Below are positions 59,411-64,000 of a DNA stretch of 64,000 nt, in pieces. Every line of letters begins with the position of its first letter. Position 1 is the first letter of the stretch. The notes under the pieces are model-generated. The model searched no databases. It had not been told where the DNA came from and worked only from the letters and a program-made list of their open reading frames with translations. The DNA comes from Archivesica marissinica (taxonomy: Eukaryota > Mollusca > Bivalvia > Venerida > Vesicomyidae), in contig CM026404.1 of NCBI GenBank assembly GCA_014843695.1, forward strand, positions 80,050,847 through 80,114,846. Direction: 5' to 3'. Position numbers and translations under genes: made by a program.

Positions 59411-60410
59411 NNNNNNNNNNNNNNNNNNNNNNNNNNNNNNNNNNNNNNNNNNNNNNNNNNNNNNNNNNNNNNNNNNNNNNNNNNNNNNNNNNNNNNNNNN
59501 NNNNNNNNNNNNNNNNNNNNNNNNNNNNNNNNNNNNNNNNNNNNNNNNNNNNNNNNNNNNNNNNNNNNNNNNNNNNNNNNNNNNNNNNNNNNNNNNNNNN
59601 NNNNNNNNNNNNNNNNNNNNNNNNNNNNNNNNNNNNNNNNNNNNNNNNNNNNNNNNNNNNNNNNNNNNNNNNNNNNNNNNNNNNNNNNNNNNNNNNNNNN
59701 NNNNNNNNNNNNNNNNNNNNNNNNNNNNNNNNNNNNNNNNNNNNNNNNNNNNNNNNNNNNNNNNNNNNNNNNNNNNNNNNNNNNNNNNNNNNNNNNNNNN
59801 NNNNNNNNNNNNNNNNNNNNNNNNNNNNNNNNNNNNNNNNNNNNNNNNNNNNNNNNNNNNNNNNNNNNNNNNNNNNNNNNNNNNNNNNNNNNNNNNNNNN
59901 NNNNNNNNNNNNNNNNNNNNNNNNNNNNNNNNNNNNNNNNNNNNNNNNNNNNNNNNNNNNNNNNNNNNNNNNNNNNNNNNNNNNNNNNNNNNNNNNNNNN
60001 NNNNNNNNNNNNNNNNNNNNNNNNNNNNNNNNNNNNNNNNNNNNNNNNNNNNNNNNNNNNNNNNNNNNNNNNNNNNNNNNNNNNNNNNNNNNNNNNNNNN
60101 NNNNNNNNNNNNNNNNNNNNNNNNNNNNNNNNNNNNNNNNNNNNNNNNNNNNNNNNNNNNNNNNNNNNNNNNNNNNNNNNNNNNNNNNNNNNNNNNNNNN
60201 NNNNNNNNNNNNNNNNNNNNNNNNNNNNNNNNNNNNNNNNNNNNNNNNNNNNNNNNNNNNNNNNNNNNNNNNNNNNNNNNNNNNNNNNNNNNNNNNNNNN
60301 NNNNNNNNNNNNNNNNNNNNNNNNNNNNNNNNNNNNNNNNNNNNNNNNNNNNNNNNNNNNNNNNNNNNNNNNNNNNNNNNNNNNNNNNNNNNNNNNNNNN
60401 NNNNNNNNNN
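59411..60410. other. Assembly gap, exactly 1000 N
   Basis: A run of 1000 N is a conventional placeholder, so the true distance is unknown. The left contig ends within the 40-bp satellite. The right contig begins inside sequence already seen at 37215. Confidence 0.98.
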
Positions 60411-60699
60411 GGATGTAAATCAAACTTAGCAGGGACTTTATTGGCGTAGTACGGGAAAGATTGCATTAAATTCTCACTGCGTTGTTACTACTAGGTTTCC
60501 ACACTTGCACTCTGACCTTGGTACGTTTATATCACGTTGTAGAAGATCTATAATAGATCCACGATATAAACGTAACATGTTCTTTCAGCAGGTTCTCACA
60601 TGCTAAGCATAAATACTGGATCCATTTCCTCCACGATTATCGCTAATTTACCAGCCTTGGACATGACCACACATAATCCGCAACTCCTACTATAGCTTG

Positions 60700-61492
60700 T
60701 GCCGATTCCTGGCTTTACTGGATGTGCATATTCCCAGCTTTACTGGATGTGCAGATTCTTGGCTTTACTGGATGTGCAGATTCCTGGCTTTACTGGATGT
60801 GCAGATTCCTGGATGTGCAGATTCCCAGCTTTACTGGATGTGCAGATTCCTGGCTTTACTGGATGTGCAGATTCCCAACTTTACTGGATGTGCAGATTCC
60901 CAGCTTTACTGGATGTGCAGATTCCCAGCTTTACTGGATGTGCAGATTCCCAGCTTTACTGGATGTGCAGATTCCTGGCTTTACTGGATGTGCAGATTCC
61001 CAGCTTTACTGGATGTGCAGATTCCTGGCTTTACTGGATGTGCAGATTCCCAGCTTTACTGGATGTGCAGATTCCTGGCTTTACTGGATGTGCAGATTCC
61101 CAGCTTTACTGGATGTGCAGATTCCCAGCTTTACTGGATGTGCAGATTCCTGGCTTTACTGGATGTGCAGATTCCTGGCTTTACTGGATGTGCAGATTCC
61201 TGGCTTTACTGGATGTGCAGATTCCCAGCTTTACTGGATGTGCAGATTCCTGGCTTTACTGGATGTGCAGATTCCCAGCTTTACTGGATGTGCAGATTCC
61301 TGGCTTTACTGGATGTGCAGATTCCCAGCTTTACTGGATGTGCAGATTCCTGGCTTTACTGGATGTGCAGATTCCTGGCTTTACTGGATGTGCAGATTCC
61401 TGGCTTTACTGGATGTGCAGATTCCCGGCTTTACTGGATGTGCAGATTCCCAGCTTTACTGGATGTGCAGATTCCCAGCTTTACTGGATGCA
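60700..61492. repeat. 25-bp minisatellite, second copy
   Basis: Same array as 37504-38296. The rare variants CATATT (second occurrence) and GATCGGCAG of the first copy are replaced by standard unit text here. Confidence 0.95.
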
Positions 61493-61551
61493 CAAACTGC
61501 GAGGAGGAGGATAAGGAGACAACATAGATCCTGCTAAAAGAAGATCAACAA

Positions 61552-61977
61552 CTGTCCAACCACACAAGTATAATGGAAGATCAACTGTCCAACCACACAA
61601 GTATAATGGAAGATCAACAACCGTCCAACCACACAAGTATAATGGAAGATCAACCGTCCAACCACACAAGTATAATGGAAGATCAACTGTCCAACCACAC
61701 AAGTATAATGGAAGATCAACCGTCCAACCACACAAGTATAATGGAAGATCAACTGACCAACCACACAAGTATAATGGAAGATCAACTGTCCAACCACACA
61801 AGTATAATGGAAGATCAACCGTCCAACCACACAAGTATAATGGAAGATCAACTGTCCAACCACACAAGTATAATGGAAGATCAACTGTCCAACCACACAA
61901 GTATAATGGAAGATCAACTGTCCAACCACACAAGTATAATGGAAGATCAACAACCGTCCAACCACACAAGAATAATG
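61552..61977. repeat. 33-bp minisatellite, second copy
   Basis: Same array as 38360-38774. It begins AACTGTCCAACCACACAAG where the first copy has AACACACACAAG. Confidence 0.95.
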
Positions 61978-62125
61978 GTGCGTCATTGTTGGTGAATTCC
62001 ATAGGAAATGGAATGTCCACCCAACACTGGCTCCTTGTTCCATAATTACAAGAGTTTGGATGGAAGATGGAAATATTGGATTCCCAGAACATGCCCTATG
62101 ACGCCTTTGGGTTGAGAACCTACTC

Positions 62126-62688
62126 CCACCGAGGTTTGAAATGGGGAAGCCATATTCCCACCGAGGCTTGACAGAGGGAAGCCATATTCCCACCGAGGCT
62201 TGACACAGGGAAGCCATATTCCCACCGAGGCTTGACACAGGGAAGCCATATTCCCACCGAGGCTTGACACAGGGAAGCCATATTCCCACCGAGGCTTGAC
62301 AGAGGGAAGCCATATTCCCACCGAGGCTTGACACAGGGAAGCCATATTCCCACCGAGGCTTGGCAGAGGGAAGCCATATTCCCACCGAGGCTTGACACAG
62401 GGAAGCCATATTCCCACCGAGGCTTGACAGAGGGAAGCCATATTCCCACCGAGGCTTGACAGAGGGAAGCCATATTCCCACCAAGGCTTGGCAGAGGGAA
62501 GCCATATTCCCACCGAGGCTTGACAGAGGGAAGCCATATTCCCACCGAGGCTTGACAGAGGGAAGCCATATTCCCACCGAGGCTTGACAGAGGGAAGCCA
62601 TATTCCCACCGAGGCTTAACACAGGGAAGCCATATTCCCACCGAGGCTTGACACAGGGAAACCATATTCCCACCGAGGCTTGGCAGAG
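62126..62688. repeat. 32-bp minisatellite, second copy
   Basis: Same array as 38922-39484. The unit that is one base short in the first copy is full-length here. Confidence 0.95.
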
Positions 62689-63094
62689 GGAGAGTTCATA
62701 ACCCATTACACAATCTTAAGAAGAATAGATAATGCATTTAGCATCCTGGCCCAGAGATGGCAGCTACTACCGACTACAATGATGCAATCTTAGTGGACGT
62801 AGTAAGAACGCATTGCACGCAGTGAGAACCTGGCATGCCGAGATGTAGTACAAACTTGAAAACTGAAAATGTTTCGTATTTGACCACGTCACCGCTGCGT
62901 CACGCAATCAAACTTTTCATGACATAGTGGGGTCTTCATTTGGTGTGATGAACCATTGTCAAATCAATTCCGAAAACATATTTTGGACAATTATTTAAAA
63001 TATTCTCTTGCTCTCTTTGAAATAAAAAGTGTTAAAAATAATAATATTGCAGGAGATTACTGTTACACGACGGTCTGTGTTTTTTGAATAGTCA
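62689..63094. other. Unique spacer, second copy
   Basis: It matches 39485-39890 with no difference noticed. No gene was seen. Confidence 0.8.
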
Positions 63095-64000
63095 GTGTAG
63101 GCAGATAGTTAGCAAATGTGTCTATGGCAGGGAAGTGTAAGCAGATAGTTAACACATGTTACTATAGCAGGGAAGTGTAGGCAGATAGTTAGCAAATGTT
63201 ACTATGGCAGGGAAGTGTAAGCAGATAGTTAACACATGTTACTATGGCAGGGAAGTGTAGGCAGATAGTTAGCAAATGTTACTATGGCAGGGAAGTGTAG
63301 GCAGATAGTTAACAAATGTTACTATGGCAGGGAAGTGTAGGCAGATAGTTAGCAAATGTTACTATGGCAGGGAAGTGTAGGCAGATAGTTAGCAAATGTT
63401 ACTATGGCAGGGAAGTGTAAGCAGATAGTTAACAAATGTTACTATGGCAGGGAAGTGTAGGCAGATAGTTAGCAAATGTGTATATGGCAGGGAAGTGTAG
63501 GCAGATAGATAGCAAATGTTACTATGGCAGGGAAGTGTAGGAAGATAGCTATCAAATGTTACTATGGCAGGGAAGTGTAGGCAGATAGCTAGCAAATGTT
63601 ACTATGGCAGGGAAGTGTAGGCAGATAGTTAGCAAATGTTACTATGGCAGTGAAGTGTAGGCAGATAGTTAGCAAATGTTACTATGGCAGGGAGGTGTAG
63701 GCAGATAGTTAGCAAATGTGTATATGGCAGTGAAGTGTAGGCAGATAGCTAGCAAATGTTACTATGGCAGGGAATGTGGGGGAAGTGTAGGCAGATAGTT
63801 AGCAAATGTTACTATGGCAGGGAAGTGTAGGCAGATAGTTAGCAAATGTTACTATGGCAGGGAAGTGTAGGCAGATAGTTAGCAAATGTTACTATGGCAG
63901 GGAAGTGTAGGCAGATAGTTAGCAAATGTTATTATGGCAGGGAAGTGTAGGCAGGGAAGTGTAGGGAGATAGTTAGCAAATGTTACTATGGCAGGGAAGT
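63095..64000. repeat. 40-bp satellite, start of second copy (runs off the window)
   Basis: It follows the unit order of 39891 onward with small differences, for example GGGAATGTGGGGGAAG where the first copy has GGGAAATGTAGGCAGGGAAG. The array continues beyond the window. Confidence 0.95.

Larger units (their letters stand above)
60411..64000 (+). repeat. Second copy of the 37.2-40.8 kb block
   Basis: The copy is collinear with an offset of 23196 bases, changing to 23203 after a 7-base difference near 61547 and 23204 after one base near 62461. It includes unique flank, all three minisatellites, the unique spacer and the start of the 40-bp satellite. Differences are a handful of substitutions in the arrays and small indels. 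Confidence 0.95.

Noticed and set aside
59265..60466. Open frames of 344-394 codons
   Set aside because: They are almost entirely translated N from the assembly gap.
1..64000. Telomeric TTAGGG array, rRNA genes, viral genes, toxin genes
   Set aside because: I looked for these and found none; the only TTAGGG occurrences are isolated and within SINE sequence or chance matches.

Overview
Eukaryotic, animal-type DNA with no convincing host gene. The window is packed with minisatellites, tRNA-derived SINEs, short palindromic inverted-repeat elements of MITE type and one 5'-truncated non-LTR retrotransposon. The mix of repeats (TTAA-flanked palindromic MITEs, a CAGTCAAACCTGT inverted-repeat family, and dispersed repeats carrying GTCC/CATC runs and 'aaggtcatgacc' text) suggests a lophotrochozoan, most likely a bivalve mollusc. 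That assignment is inference; no host gene confirms it.

Layout. From 1 to 14.2 kb the window is mostly a series of unrelated tandem arrays: 22-bp, 36-bp, 16-bp, 47/53-bp (2.7 kb), 23-bp, 14/18-bp, 21-bp, 54/60-bp and 21-bp units. From 14.2 to 37 kb lies a mobile-element graveyard with at least four SINE families, six copies of one TTAA MITE, two of a second, five copies of a third palindromic family, a pogo-like non-autonomous element with an internal minisatellite, and a LINE fragment (19535-21536, minus strand) whose 536-codon frame keeps the reverse transcriptase motifs. From 37.2 to 39.5 kb three minisatellites (25, 33 and 32 bp) lie in series. They are followed at 39.9-59.4 kb by a roughly 19.5-kb satellite of 40-bp units with clear higher-order structure.

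A run of exactly 1000 N (59411-60410) interrupts the satellite. The sequence after it (60411-64000) is a near-identical second copy of 37215 to about 40.8 kb, unique sequence included. Either this is a real ~23.2-kb segmental duplication or, more likely, an alternative haplotype contig scaffolded in tandem.

The many long open frames inside arrays arise because unit lengths divisible by three, or units lacking stops in every frame, stay open. They are not genes. The only protein-coding sequence I can support is the LINE reverse transcriptase. I found no CRISPR array, rRNA, canonical tRNA gene, operon or other prokaryote-like system. The most notable material is the satellite architecture, the gap-flanking duplication and the palindromic mobile families.
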